Assembly (NCBI GenBank): GCA_034770075.1
Contig: CM068377.1
Location: 54,802,275 to 54,866,274 of the forward strand
Reading direction: 5' to 3'
DNA: 64,000 nucleotides
Origin: Aralia elata
Lineage: Eukaryota; Streptophyta; Magnoliopsida; Apiales; Araliaceae
Both the position numbers and the translations under genes were made by a program. The notes below the pieces were generated by a model. That model was not told where the DNA came from, did no database searches, and was given only the letters and a program-made list of their open reading frames with translations. How positions within the stretch are numbered: the first letter of the stretch is position 1; the number at the start of each line of letters is the position of its first letter. This document shows positions 1 to 11,432 of this stretch, one piece after another.

Positions 1-1830
1 TCAGCAAAAACCGACGTTATGACACGAAAATCGAGGTGTGGCATGAAAAATGAGAAAGTCAAACCGTCCAGTCGCGGATTGATCTGCGGCCAAATAGTGC
101 GCCTTTTGAAAACACGGAACTCGAAACCAGGCGAGTGGAAGGCAGGCGGCCAGCCAGCCTATTTCAGCTCAATTTCGTGCAGCATACAGGGAGTTGAAGG
201 TTTTTGGAAGAAGAAGGGATTCAGCAGCAGCAAGGAGCACGGGAATTGAGAGGAAATAACTAAATTTTGCAACAAAATAGGAAGAAAAGAGAGAAAAAAG
301 AGAGGATTTATTTTCTTTTGATTTTGATTGTATCTAATACACTCCTTATCCTATTCAAATACACAAGTTCACATCCATTTGAGATCAATTGCAAGGTGAA
401 AATCTCTATTTGTTCTAGCAATTCATATCATATTGATTGGTTAAATTAGATGTAACTTTCATGTATTTTGTTGAACCATCATAGATTAGGGCTCATTAGT
501 GAGGGTTCCATTGGAACAAAATTCTTCCTAATAACCCGAGGATATCCGATTGGTGAAGTTTTTAGTTTGTTTATGATGATTTAGTGGATGTAATTTATAT
601 AGATTGTCATTTTCGGATATCATGGTGTATTAGGTAAATCCGTGTGGATTATTTTTGTAGTATTCATTTTGTGGGTATGTAGCAATATCGGGTGTGAGCC
701 TAGGAACGCGACCCCGTGGTCCAAATCCGATGATGGACGTTTTGATATATGTAATAGATTCAAGGTGCTCGTTTGTAACATGTAATTGTTGGGCCTTAAA
801 ACGACGTTAAGGCGAGGATCGGGTTTAAGGCCCCGTATTAGTGGAATATGTGATTGTTGGCGTTCGGGAATATTTTGATGGCTTACATGCCCATGAATAG
901 CCCCGACGCGTGTTTATGCTTGATTAGATTTTGTGATACAAAAAATGATTTCAAAGATTAAACGATGAAGGTTTTCTATTAAAATCAAACAAGCTAGGTT
1001 ACTAGAATCACGAGGCTAAAAATTGGAAGTGTTAATAAATGTCGATTCCTATTAAACGAGAAGGCCAAAGGAAATCATTTTCAAACATCACCAAAAGCAG
1101 CTTTATGAATGAACGAAACGTGTTATTAAGCTTTTGTGCATAGGGTTAAAGATATCCTAGAAATTGCCCATCATTTTGTGAAAGCAATGTATAGATTTCG
1201 ATTCCTATTTTGACGAAGGTTTAAAAGACTCTTGTTTTGCCAAAACCACGCTTAAAAACCTCATAGCTTTGACAAGTAAAAAAACAAATCTTCCTCATGA
1301 ATGAAGGAGCTCTCTCGTACTAATGGAAACGACGTTCTGAAACATTTCCAAAAAACAAAACACGATTTCTCAACAAAACAATGTCAAATGTTTAATCTCT
1401 CATAAAAGAACTCACCACAACATTCACATAAGCGCACACACACACACGCACGTACACATATTTTATGAATCAAAGGATAGGAAAGTATCAAGATTGCGGT
1501 AACCGTGTTTCACGGAAGTCGAGGGGTGCCTAACACCTTCCCCTCACTTAAGCAAGCCCCCGAACTCTATGAATCTCGGTTCGCAGACCAATTAATTCGG
1601 AGTCACATATGAGCCAGCGATTTACAAAAAATGAAACTCGGATGAGTTGGTACATCCATTTCTAAATATACCAACTGGCGACTCTAGTTAATTGGCTCAT
1701 CATAAAAAAATGATCTTTCAAAACCCCGTCGACACTCAAAGCCGACCTTTTCCAAACATCATCTAAAAACAAAGGCTAAAATCGGAAAAGGACCACATCG
1801 CGAAAAAGAGGCGAGAAACCGACGTCGACA
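1..1830 (+). mobile_element. Ogre/Tat-type LTR, partial (copy 1, plus orientation)
   Basis: The segment is the reverse complement of 9105-11236 and 60027-62267. Shared landmarks include the block around 670-740 with ACCCCGTGGTCC, a CA-rich microsatellite near 1432-1460, and GTCGACA at the outer end (1830). The remaining inner part lies left of the window. In the other two copies a polypurine tract sits just inside the TGTAGACA end, so this copy reads on the plus strand. Position 1831 continues directly into another LTR's TATA box, with no primer-binding site, so it is a 3' LTR or solo LTR rather than a 5' LTR. Fragments of the family's GC-rich dyad words (GATCTGCGGCC) occur near 75-150. The 76- and 60-residue ORFs at 19-449 are not genes. 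Confidence 0.85.
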
Positions 1831-2899
1831 ACTGATGGCTAGGTAATACTATATATATAAGTTTTTAGTTCTTGAGTGTTCTTCTTGTTGGGAGAAATTG
1901 AGAGAAAAGGGAGGGTTTTTTAGAGAGGAAATTCTATGTGTGTATTGAGAAGAACCCTGGAGAATCAAAGAAGGAAGAAGGAAGAAGAAAGAGGAATCAA
2001 GGAAAAATAGGCCACTTCATCATCTATCTAGGTTAGCAAAGATCAAAGAAGATACATGAAGTGCAGATAAATATAAGCTGGTTATGGTAATTGATAATCT
2101 TCGAACCAGGCAAGTCTTTCAGTTCCTATTTGCTATGTGAACTTGATGTTAAATTGTGTTAATTTATTTTGAAATCACATGACGAATTGCATGTAATGTC
2201 AGCATGAAATGTTATCGTCAACTTATGACTATTGATTGACTAGAGAATGTTGATTGAGTTATAGAACTCAATCTCTATTTGTTACGTGTTGATCATTATG
2301 TATGACATGTTTAGCCAAAAGTTTATGATTTAAATAATGAGCATGTTATCTATGTGCTATGTGATGCATGTAAACTGTTAGATTTTGCTGAGCTGTTGAG
2401 CTTATTCTTGCAAATAACCACTTTTGCAGGTTAATGATTCAAGGTAAAGTTAAGTGTTGCTTGAATGGCATGATTCAGATGTAATGCATGCAGATTGATT
2501 GTTTTAGCTTAAATTATGTTTTTGAACCATGATTAAGTTTCTGAATGATGTATTTGAGAATGTATTAAATGTAACAGATGTAGAGTTGTTGAATTTGTAT
2601 TGAGATGTAAATTTAATATTATCCAATGTATAAAGGGTATTGAATCTAGAAGTTTTATTTTTATTATAATTCTGATGAAGCGAATCAAATATGATTCTAG
2701 AATATGTAAATGATTTAAGGTTATGATTCAGGGAAAGCAAAGAAAGAAAACTGAAAAGTTTAAAAAAAAAATTATTCCGCATTTTATTAAGTTTATCATT
2801 GAATAATGTTGTAAAGTCAGAAAATGGATGTATTGTTAACGACCGATGTGGAGAGTTGAAGTGTATGAATTTTGGTGTCGTTACAGTTTGTATACTCAG
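1831..2899 (+). mobile_element. Chromovirus-type LTR fragment with TATA box and splice-donor-like site
   Basis: A TATA box (CTATATATATAAG, 1849-1861) is followed by a purine-rich leader (about 1890-2000) and CCAG|GCAAGT at 2106-2115. The same order is seen in the other chromovirus-type LTRs of the window. An acceptor-like TTTTGCAG ends at about 2429. The Ogre LTR of copy 1 appears to have inserted just upstream of the TATA box, removing the LTR start from view. No coding sequence is present; the 92-residue minus-strand ORF at 2504-2782 is low-complexity and not a gene. Confidence 0.6.
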
Positions 2900-3193
2900 T
2901 TATAAGATGTCGTACCAAATAATTTGGCTTGACACAACAATTCATGCTCGAATAAACAATATATGAATAATGATTCATTTTTAAGTTATGCTGAATAAAG
3001 AAGCAATATATTCACAATAATTGATAGGAAGATGTATAATACTTGCATAAAAGTAACAAGGTTTGGAGACTTGCCTCGTATATCTTTTACAGTTGATATA
3101 CCGTCTAAACGTTCGTTGTATATCCTATACGATTATAAGTTCATGTAGACTAATTAAGCATTTAACGATTAAATCTTTTAAGTTTTATTTCGG

Positions 3194-3598
3194 GTACTAT
3201 AACCACTTATAAATAAGACTCCTTCTAATATACATGAAATAATTTCAGCATTATAACTGCATATAAAATGAATATTCATCAACTATATTTAAAATAAATT
3301 GAGCATTATAACTGCTTATAAAATGAATATTCTTACTAAATACTTGAAGAAAATCGGACATAGTAACTGCTTATAAAAGTATATTTTCTAATATATAAGA
3401 GAAATAAATCGGACATTATAACTGCTTAAAAATAGGACTTTTGTACTATATACTTAAAATAATTTGGGCATTATAACTGCTTATAAATAAGACTTTTGTA
3501 CTACATACATAAAATAATTTGGGCATTATAACTGCTTATAAAAGTATATTTTTACTAAATATATAGAAAAAGAATGAAAATAATAACCACTAGAGTAA
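3194..3598. repeat. 55-bp minisatellite, about 7 units
   Basis: The anchor TTATAACTGC recurs with exact 55-bp spacing (ACTGC at 3256, 3311, 3366, 3421, 3476 and 3531), with degenerate flanking copies. It lies downstream of the TATA box in the transcribed part of the minus-orientation LTR. Confidence 0.85.
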
Positions 3599-3884
3599 TA
3601 CCTCTTTTAGTTGCTAGCTTTACTTCCAATCGCGCAGCGCTTCGATACTTAGAAATTAATTTTTATCTCACAATATCTCTCAGAATATAAATATAGAGTA
3701 TTTTTGCTCATGAACTGCTCTTGAAAATAGTAAGGAATGAATGAACTGAGCTTGCTATTTATAGAAAAACTAAGTTTCACTAATTGCACGTTAGGGGCTC
3801 GGCTTATTACACTTTCCACCCTAGCATATTCTTAGAATATTCTTCTAAGCTCCTCAATGAAAATATCTTATAAGCTCGACAATG

Positions 3885-4040
3885 CAGCTTGTTACCGTAA
3901 GCACGACAAATCACTTTGTCATTCCTAAGCACGACACAACAACTTATCAAAAATAATTTGTCAGGATGCTTCTTGGTGAAATCGTGGAAAGCACGATAAA
4001 TTATTTTGTCAATATAAGCACGACTAAGCAGCTTGACAAA
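3885..4040 (-). repeat. Degenerate dyad-word repeats upstream of an LTR TATA box
   Basis: About five copies of a word such as AAGCACGACAAATCACTTTGTCA, here described in parts: AAGCACGAC followed by a dyad (GACAAA, 4-base spacer, TTTGTC). Copies vary, but several keep the inverted arms. They occupy the region just upstream of the minus-strand TATA box near 3760. Confidence 0.55.
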
Positions 4041-4811
4041 AAAAATTTTATTTTACCAAATTCATCATTTACACTAAAAAATTATAAAACACCTGGTTCA
4101 AAATATTATTTCGATCTTTATTAAGCACATATGTTACAAACTTCAAATCTCATTAGGGCTTAAGGTTTTAAACTTCTCGATACCTAATTTTAGGTTATTA
4201 AATTAACCTCTAACCATATACGATCGTATTTATAAGCCTAATAAATATTCGGGATATTACATTCTCTGTGAAATATTGGTGAACCAAAATTTGCTAGAAA
4301 TTGTGTATGTGATGATTATGGATGTTAGTATGGGTACATACACTGTTATATAGCAATTGTAAATAATATTCTGTAACTAGAATCCATGAAAACAAGTTTT
4401 AAATGGGTTTTTTGTTCTTGGGTTTACACATGTGAATATGGCTTACTTTGGGTTTAAAATTAGTGTTCAATCCATGTAATTATCTGTAAATTGGTTGTTG
4501 CTAAGGTTAGTATGTTCAATAACGAAAAGAATGTAAGTGGAATGGATTAAAATGGTTTGGAGATGAATTCACAGTGTTCGATTTCATTAAAGGACTAAAA
4601 CATGAATATTTTGTATAAAGAGTGAATTTTTGGTTTTTAGTTGGTTCATTATGTGTATTACAATGATTAGAATTGTTAAAAACATGTTGGGTATTTGTTT
4701 TACAACATGTTTGATGTCTAGGTGTGTTTAATTTGTGAGTCGGATGGTAGAATTTGGGAAATTTGGTCTAGAATTTCACTGGTTCGCGAACTGTAGGAAC
4801 TGTTAATCGGG

Positions 4812-4958
4812 TCCACCGCCCCGGCGGTGGAAATATACTAGAGTTAGCGCCCCGGCGGTGTCCCCGTCCCGGCGGTATAAATGAACTGGTTTTGTCGCCC
4901 CGGCGGTAGCCTCGCCCCGGCGTTGGTTTGTGAAGAAATCCACCGCCCCAGTTGGTGG
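4812..4958. repeat. GC-rich dyad words (CGCCCCGGCG type), six copies
   Basis: Within AT-rich LTR sequence, ACCGCCCCGGCGGT-like words recur six times. The first (4812-4831) is a perfect inverted repeat with 9-base arms TCCACCGCC / GGCGGTGGA around CC. The others are partly degenerate. Confidence 0.85.
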
Positions 4959-5211
4959 AACGGGAAATGAAAATTTTCCTTTTCTTTGTGATCTTGCTAT
5001 ATGGCCGTGTGCATGTTTAAAGCTTAGACTAAGGTATTAAATGATTAATGAGATACTACGATGGATGATAAGCAAATACTTATTGAATATCAAAGGACAA
5101 TTGAGATATTAAAATTGGATAACACTATAACTAATTATTGTTATCGCTTTTCAAATGAAATGTATAGGTTGATTAAGGAACGTGAATTTTAATTTGTAAT
5201 CTGCGTACGAG

Positions 5212-5973
5212 GCAAGTTTTCTATCCTTAATTTTTTTATTCCGTTGAAAGTAAGTTCCCTAAAACTTAACTTTTACTCGAGCAAGTTTCTTACTTTACTT
5301 TCATTGAACAAGTTTATTAACCTTAGCTTATTATTGTTCAAGGAAGGTTGTTATAATGTCAAATGTTTATGATTTATTCCAGTCATTTGTTAATCGATCA
5401 TGAATCGTTATTCTAACTTCGAATATAAATCTCATTGTACAATTTTATTGTTGAATCAAATGCTTAAGTGACTAGCAAACCCTTATTAATTTAGCTAGTT
5501 CATAGTTGATAAGCGTTTTAAAGACTTAGAATATCTTGAAGTTATTCCAAACCAAGTTTCTTTTGGTACGGATTCTGACGTTAAACTAAGATGAACAACC
5601 CGAACATAGTGGATTAATTACGCAACAACGTTAAAATGTTTGTGCACAATACATTGTACAAATGGCTGATCCCCCAGAGTACGAGATGGATAGTCCATAA
5701 TCTATAAGACTGTTAAAGGTTACAGTAGAGATATTTGTTAACCTAGGACATAGTTCAATGTCTTATGACCCTCAGGTATACTTTTGATCTTAAAACCTAT
5801 AATCGATTCTTAAGCCGAGTTTTTTATTGAGCTTTCAGTTCTTTGATTGTTGTTAATTAATTTGAGAAAGAATATTATACCTCAGTTGAAAGTCTACTCC
5901 ATTGACTATTTAACTGTTATTGTTATTATACTTATGGGCAATTGTTTGCTCACCTTTGCATAAAACATTGCAG
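5212..5973 (+). other. Candidate GC-AG intron inside an LTR
   Basis: The donor is GAG|GCAAGT (intron starts 5212). The branch-site-like CTCAC has its A at 5952, 21 bases before the acceptor TTGCAG| ending at 5973. Three minus-strand LTRs show the same donor, the same CTCAC block and an AG at 26-29 bases. GCAAGT is the usual GC-donor form. This is a prediction from sequence only. Confidence 0.5.
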
Positions 5974-6295
5974 CCAAAACTAAAAAGTCAGATGAGCTGT
6001 CCACTAGTAAAGGCAAGGGCAAGATGCAGAAGTAGCTAGGGTGCTATTATTTGTTATGAAGTTTTTGTAATAAGACTTATTTAATATTATGTTTTAATTC
6101 CGCAATGATGTAATAAATGTTAGATGACCTAGGATTTATTTACTTAAGAGATTAGAGTTGTAACCCCTTTTGTGGGAAGATAATTTATTCAATTTAATTT
6201 CAATATCCTTTATTATGGGTAGTTAGTCATGAATGTATGGAATAGTGAACATTCAAATCAGTGGGATTTATGTACCCGGATTTGGGGGTGTCACA

Positions 6296-6560
6296 ATCTT
6301 GCCACTTCGTAGTCGTTGAGATGGCTTCATGCCGGTTGATTTGAATCCCGAAATCCTCTGTCCGGATGTTCTCTGGCAAAAATGACTATTTTTCCCTCAT
6401 GTCAGGGTTAGAAGATATATGTAAAATTTTGGGTGTCTACAGATGCCCCTCTTTGTCACGTTTATGCAATGTAGTGAAATGAACATGATAGACTCTACGA
6501 CATGCTTGCGTGAGGTGGTCATCGCCCAAATCATTTCTAGCAAGCTGTTTTCAATGGAAC
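6296..6560 (-). mobile_element. Ogre/Tat 3' LTR stub and polypurine tract
   Basis: On the minus strand, GTGACAAAGAGGGGCATC (polypurine tract, about 6442-6459) is followed by TGTAGACACCC, the LTR start, ending at 6441. The same arrangement lies at 11236/11237 and 62267/62268. Only about 146 bp of the LTR survive, cut at 6295 by the neighbouring chromovirus-type LTR. Positions 6442-6560 match the start of the internal region of the related elements (ATGAACATGATA block). Confidence 0.65.
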
Positions 6561-7233
6561 TCTCTCGACACCGCAGCCCAACGTCTATAAGGAGACGAGA
6601 ACCTTAGTACAATCAATCAAGTAATGAATTCTGCGTTGAATGGAACACCAACGACACCTAAACCCCGTACTTATATAAAGTAGGAACCTTGGTACAATCG
6701 GCGATTGATGCGGTAGAAGACGCCACACACAACTATGACTTGTTGTATGATAAGTCAAATTGAATCTCAAAGAAAATCTAAGATAATAAACTTAGAAATT
6801 CTCAAAGAACCAAAAGATGAGAAAAACCTCTCAAGAATATTGATACATTCTAATAAAAATTTTGACTGAATGAATGAATGATTGCAGTACTCATGTTTAT
6901 TTATACTAATAACATGAAACCCTAATCCTATAAGGAAATACGAATTTGAATGGAAATAGAAATTCTAATAAACATCCTAGTTATAATAAAATAGGAAAAG
7001 ATCCCCAAAAGATTGCATTAAATATGATAAAACGCGTCCTTGAATTATGAAGGTCTAGAGCACCTAGGCGCTCACTTGCAGAATGTCCAAGAGTGTCCAA
7101 GCACCTAGGCGCTTGAAAATACACTGGCTGGAGCGCTTAGGCGCTCGCCAGAAAATCCCAAAATTCTACTGCGACGTCCTTTGGAAAAATAGCCATAACT
7201 TTTGATTCGGAAAGAGTTACGGGACCTGTCACC
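6561..7233. other. Unassigned LTR-like stretch with dyad words
   Basis: There is no coding sequence. On the minus strand a TATA-like AGTATAAATAAAC (near 6895-6907) precedes a leader-like stretch. At 7059-7148 are three dyad words: GCACCTAGGCGCT twice, and GAGCGCTTAGGCGCTC. The layout resembles the LTRs around it, but I found neither terminus, so the family is undetermined. Confidence 0.4.
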
Positions 7234-9104
7234 TGTAATGCCCGTCAATTTTGAACGTCCTTATTAATTAAATCTAATTTAATTTAATGAGTTAACGTTG
7301 TGTTCTATTTAAACCAACTTGAGTTAATTGGTGGGAGATGTATAAGATGTGTCTATACTTGTGTTGGCAGGTATGATATAACTATGGTTAAGAAATAACC
7401 ATATGTGAGTCAAGTGTAGGAATTGGTGTGTAATGGCTAAAATGGCCAAGAGTGGTTAATAACCAAGGTAATTATGAAGGGGCAATAACCATTATATATC
7501 CAAGTGGTTAATAACCAATGTAATTATGGCGGGATAATAACCATTGTGTTTAAACTATGTAATTATGGCAAGATAATAACCAATGTCTAATAACCAATAA
7601 AGAATGGTTAATAACTAATGGATAATTAAGATTTTGCGAAAAGACTATTTTAACCTTAAAAGAAGTTGGGTAATGATTAAAATACCCTTGAGGAAGTTGC
7701 TAGGAAGCTTCCTATTATTGATGAATTGATCAAATTGCCCTTGCCTAGTCATGATTAATGACTATTTTGCCCATGGTCTCTACTTTCCTATAAATAGGAC
7801 CCCTCACCAATGATAGTAAGGGTTGGTTCATTTATTATTCACCAAGTATAGAGAGTAAGAGCTTAGAGAGAAAAAGAGAGTGAGATTAGCATAGTTCATG
7901 CATCTCAAGTTCATCACATACTTTGGTAGATCAAGGAGAGTAGCTACAAGATCAAGGTGAAACCCTAAACCATTTCCTTCTTTCTTACTTTGTTTTATTT
8001 TCATAGTTTTTGAGAGATTTTGTTCTAAGACTCAAGAATCATTAGATCTTCATGCTTCGTGTATAGATCTAATCCTCTTGAGTATTAGAATGGAGATTCA
8101 AAGGAAGAAAAGGAACTTATGTTCTTAAAGGGTAAAAACCCTAGCTTTTCTTCACTTGGATCACCCATAACTTGAGATCTACAACTTGGATTTGTGATCC
8201 GTTGAAAGGGGGTGCTAGGTACATGAGTTAGCTAGTAAACCCAAGTAGTAGAACACAAATTCAATAATTTTTGAAGCCTTGGAGGCTATTTTCCCAAAAC
8301 AGTCCAGCTATAAAACTTAAAGCTTTAAAACCCTAAAAGCTTGCTGTCCTCATTTTTTCAAAGGTTGTTTTGGCCAGTTATGGATCTGTTAAAAATCTGG
8401 GAAAAATCACAAAGGTACCTTAAGAAGTTATCTACAAGTAGCAAAAAGAATGAACACGTTTCGATTTGTACGTTTTGTGTAATGGCTTTTACCGTGAAAG
8501 ACTCCTAAATATTCATACCCGGATTTCTCACTGTGTGTACCTTGAAAACATATGAAACGTTTACAGTACGTTTATGCATGTTATGAGAGTGTACCCTGAA
8601 AATTTCAGAATTTTCTGAGGAAAACTTGATATTTGAAAAATGTAACAAGATTCGGTGGTTTTGAGTACTTTAAAAATAGTAAATCACTTTCTAAAATTCC
8701 AGAAAAATTTGTGGATCATTGTTGGATCATATACTATCTATATCCAGAGGATAATAATTTTCAGAACCTATTTTCTATTTTTCATAATAATGTTATAGTT
8801 ATGGTTAAAAGAAAATAAATGGTTAAATGATGTCATAAATAAGGAAAATATGATTTTTAAGCTTGGATACTCCTAATATTATATATTCTGACTATTGAGG
8901 GGTATTTTGGTAATATTTAATGAGAAATAATATTTATGACCTTTTATGGGTAGTAAAGGAGTTGTTTAATAAAGGGTAAAACAATTAGAATAAATTGTTT
9001 ATTCGCCTAATAACTTATTAAAATATTACTATGATATTTGTAATATAATAATTCGATATTTTTAAGTAAACAAAGAAATATTAAGATTAAAACTTTATGG
9101 AAAT
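7234..9104 (+). mobile_element. Gypsy-type LTR, plus orientation, cut at 9104
   Basis: It starts TGTAATGCCCGTC, has a TATA box (CCTATAAATAGG, about 7788-7799) and a purine-rich leader (7850-7895). No polypurine tract precedes it, so it is a 5' or solo LTR. Its 3' end is interrupted by the minus-strand Ogre/Tat element that begins at 9105. The candidate donor here is canonical (AAG|GTGAAA near 7952), unlike the GC donors of the other LTRs. No gene is present. Confidence 0.55.
7393..7620. repeat. GGTTAATAACC dyad-word repeats
   Basis: Palindromic TGGTTAATAACCA recurs (7453, 7501, and a variant near 7611) with degenerate AATAACCA copies between, separated by TGTAATTATGG-type spacers. It lies just upstream of the LTR TATA box near 7790. 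This is the AT-rich counterpart of the GC-rich words in other LTRs. Confidence 0.65.
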
Positions 9105-11236
9105 TGTCGACGCAGGGAAATGTCGCTCCTTTTGTGATTATTACCCTTTCCAATCTTAACCTTCTTATTAGATGAATTTTTGGAAAAGGTCGGCATTAAT
9201 GTCGACGGGGTTTTGAAAGATCATTTTTTATGATGAGCCAATTTGACCAGAGTCGCCAGTTGGTATATTTGAAATGGATGTACCAACTCATCCGAATTTC
9301 GTTTTTTGTAAATCGTTGGCTCATATGTGACTCCGAATTAATTGGTCTGCGAACCGAGATTCATAGAGTTCGGGGGCTTGCTTAAGCGAGGGGAAGGTGT
9401 TAGGCACCCCCCGACTTACGTGAAACACGGTTACCGCAATCTTGATGCTTTTCCTATCCTTTTAATTCTCAAAATGTGTGTGTGTGCGTGTGTGTGTGTG
9501 TGCCTATGTGAATGTGGTGGTGAGTTTGCATGAAGAAACCAATTGGGTTTTCGAAAAAGTCGTGTTTTTCTTTTGGGAATGCTTTAAAATATCCTTTGGT
9601 TTATACGAGAAAGCCTTATGAGAAAACGTTTGATTTTAATTGTCAAAACTATGAGATTGCATTAGGTGTTGTTTTGGCAAAACAAGAGTTTTCTAAATCT
9701 TTGTCAAAATAGGAATCGAGATCTATACGTTGCTTTCATAACTCAAATGATGGGCAACCTCTAGGATCTCTTTAACCCTATGCACAAGGATTTAATAAAA
9801 CGTTATTTATTTTTTATAAAACCATTTTTTGTGATGTTTGAAAACGTTTTCTTTCTATTGCCTTCTCGTTAAATAGAAATCGTCATTTATTAGCACCCCC
9901 AATTTCTTATCCTCGTGATGCTAATAACCTAATTTGATTGATTTTATGAAAATCTTCATCCTTTAGCTTTGAAATCAATTGGTGTATCATGAATCAAATT
10001 AAGCATTAAAATGCGTTGGGGCTATTCATGGGCATGTAAGCCATCAAAATAACCCCAAACGCCCACAATCGTATATTTTCACTATAACGGGGCCTTAACC
10101 ACGATTCTCGCCTTGGCGTCGTTTTAAGGCCCGACGATTACATATTTACAATGAAAACTACATCATTCCTACTACTTACATCAAGAGATGTCCATCATTG
10201 GATTTGGACCACGGGGTCGCGTTCCTAGGCTCACACCCGAATTTTTCCACACACCACCAAGCGGAGATTACAAAAAAATAACTAACACGAATAATCTAAC
10301 AATGCCAAGACATCCTAAATAGCAACCTAAGGGAACCACGCCCAATATATCACCGTAAAAACAAACAAAAAATCTACAAATGAATATCATAGGGTTATTA
10401 GGAAGAATTTTGTTCCAATGGAACCCTCACTAACAATCCCTAATTCATTGTCCACCATAAATTATATGTAAACTACATTTAATTTAACCAAAGGATATGA
10501 TAAAAATTGCTATAATAAGGGAATTTTCACCTTGCAAATGATATCAAAGTGGATGTAAACTTGTGTATTTTGAATAGAAGGAGAAGTATATGTGATACAA
10601 TCAAATCAAAAGAGTATAATTCCTCTCTTTTTTTCTTCCTTTCTCTCCTATTTTGTTGCAAAACTATGCTATTTTTCTCTCTATTTCTGAGCTGCTGCTG
10701 CTATTTTTTTCTCCTCTCCCGATCTGCCAACCTCCTGTATGCTGAGTGAGGGATGAGCTGAAATAGGCTGGCCAGAGCCAGCCACAGACTGCGGCTGGCC
10801 GCAGATGGATCTAGGCTGGCCGCAGATTGATCTGCGGCTGGCTGGCCGCCACCCCTCCACTCAGCTGAATTTCGGGTTTCCGTGTTTCGAGTTCCGTGTT
10901 TTCAAAAGGCGCACTCATTGGCCGTAGATCAATCCGCGGCTGGCTGGCTTGCCTTTCTCGATTTTTGTGCTATGCCTCGATTCTCGTGTCATGACGTCGG
11001 TTCTCGCCGACAGGCTGGTATTTTATAGTCCGGGAATTACTGGAAGACGTACCACATCATTCGGGAATGCTCATTTCGGACAGCCTTGTTGTCACGTCGG
11101 TTTTGACTTGCAAATCGTCGCGGTGGCGTCGAGTGTTCGTACTTGTCCATCCTTTGCCCTCGCAGACCGGTTCATTTGTCGAATTTTGCCCTCCTGTCAA
11201 GGTTAGTATACAAAGTACAAAATTTGGATGTCTACA
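9105..11236 (-). mobile_element. 3' LTR of Ogre/Tat element (2.13 kb)
   Basis: On the minus strand it runs from TGTAGACATCC (11236) to CGTCGACA (9105), and is similar over its length to copies 1 and 3. The flank before 9105 is GAAAT, a candidate target-site duplication whose partner has been lost. At 10770-10945 lie GC-rich dyad words (GCCGCAGATTGATCTGCGGC type). A TG microsatellite lies at 9476-9502. The open frames at 9342-9712 and 10549-11513 are not genes. Confidence 0.85.
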
Positions 11237-11253
11237 GCTGCCCCTCTTTATCA
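11237..11253 (-). other. Polypurine tract of Ogre/Tat element
   Basis: The minus strand reads GATAAAGAGGGGCAGC immediately before the LTR start TGTAGACA. This is the priming site for plus-strand DNA synthesis and fixes the element's direction as minus. The same tract is at 62268-62284. Confidence 0.8.
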
Positions 11254-11432
11254 TGTTTATGAAATGTTAAATGAAATGAACAGGATAAAGAATTAGACAC
11301 CCGATGCATGAATGACAGTGCACAAGAATGACATACATACATAATGCAACACATGCAACTTATGATGCAACGCAAGATGTAAGGCATGCAAAACATTCGT
11401 AAAGGTGTTAATGCATCAATCCCTGACCGCAT

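Larger units (their letters stand above)
2900..4261 (-). mobile_element. Probable solo LTR (minus orientation)
   Basis: Read on the minus strand it starts TGTAATATCCCGAAT at 4261 and has a TATA box (CTATAAATAGC, near 3757-3770), a leader, and a GAG|GCAAGT donor at about 3074, as in the other chromovirus-type LTRs. The left end near 2900 is approximate and I could not find a target-site duplication. It contains a 55-bp tandem repeat and, upstream of the TATA box, short repeated words. It carries no coding sequence. Confidence 0.5.
4262..6295 (+). mobile_element. Chromovirus-type LTR, 3' part, ending GGGGGTGTCACA
   Basis: This plus-orientation LTR segment shows GC-rich dyad words (4812-4958), a TATA-like GCTATATGG near 4992, a GAG|GCAAGT donor at 5211/5212, a branch-like GCTCACC at 5948, acceptor TTGCAG at 5973, a polyadenylation-like AATAAA near 6111, and the terminal GGGGGTGTCACA (6284-6295). 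The same series is found in reverse orientation in LTRs ending at 35359, 50149, 52458 and (without a clear acceptor) 57424. It may be continuous with 1831-2899 across the inserted LTR, but two TATA/donor sets suggest two merged LTRs. Confidence 0.6.

Noticed and set aside
9105..11253. First reading as a plus-strand 5' LTR followed by a primer-binding site
   Set aside because: The sequence inside 11236 matches no tRNA primer site but is a polypurine tract on the minus strand, and pol is on the minus strand, so it is a 3' LTR.
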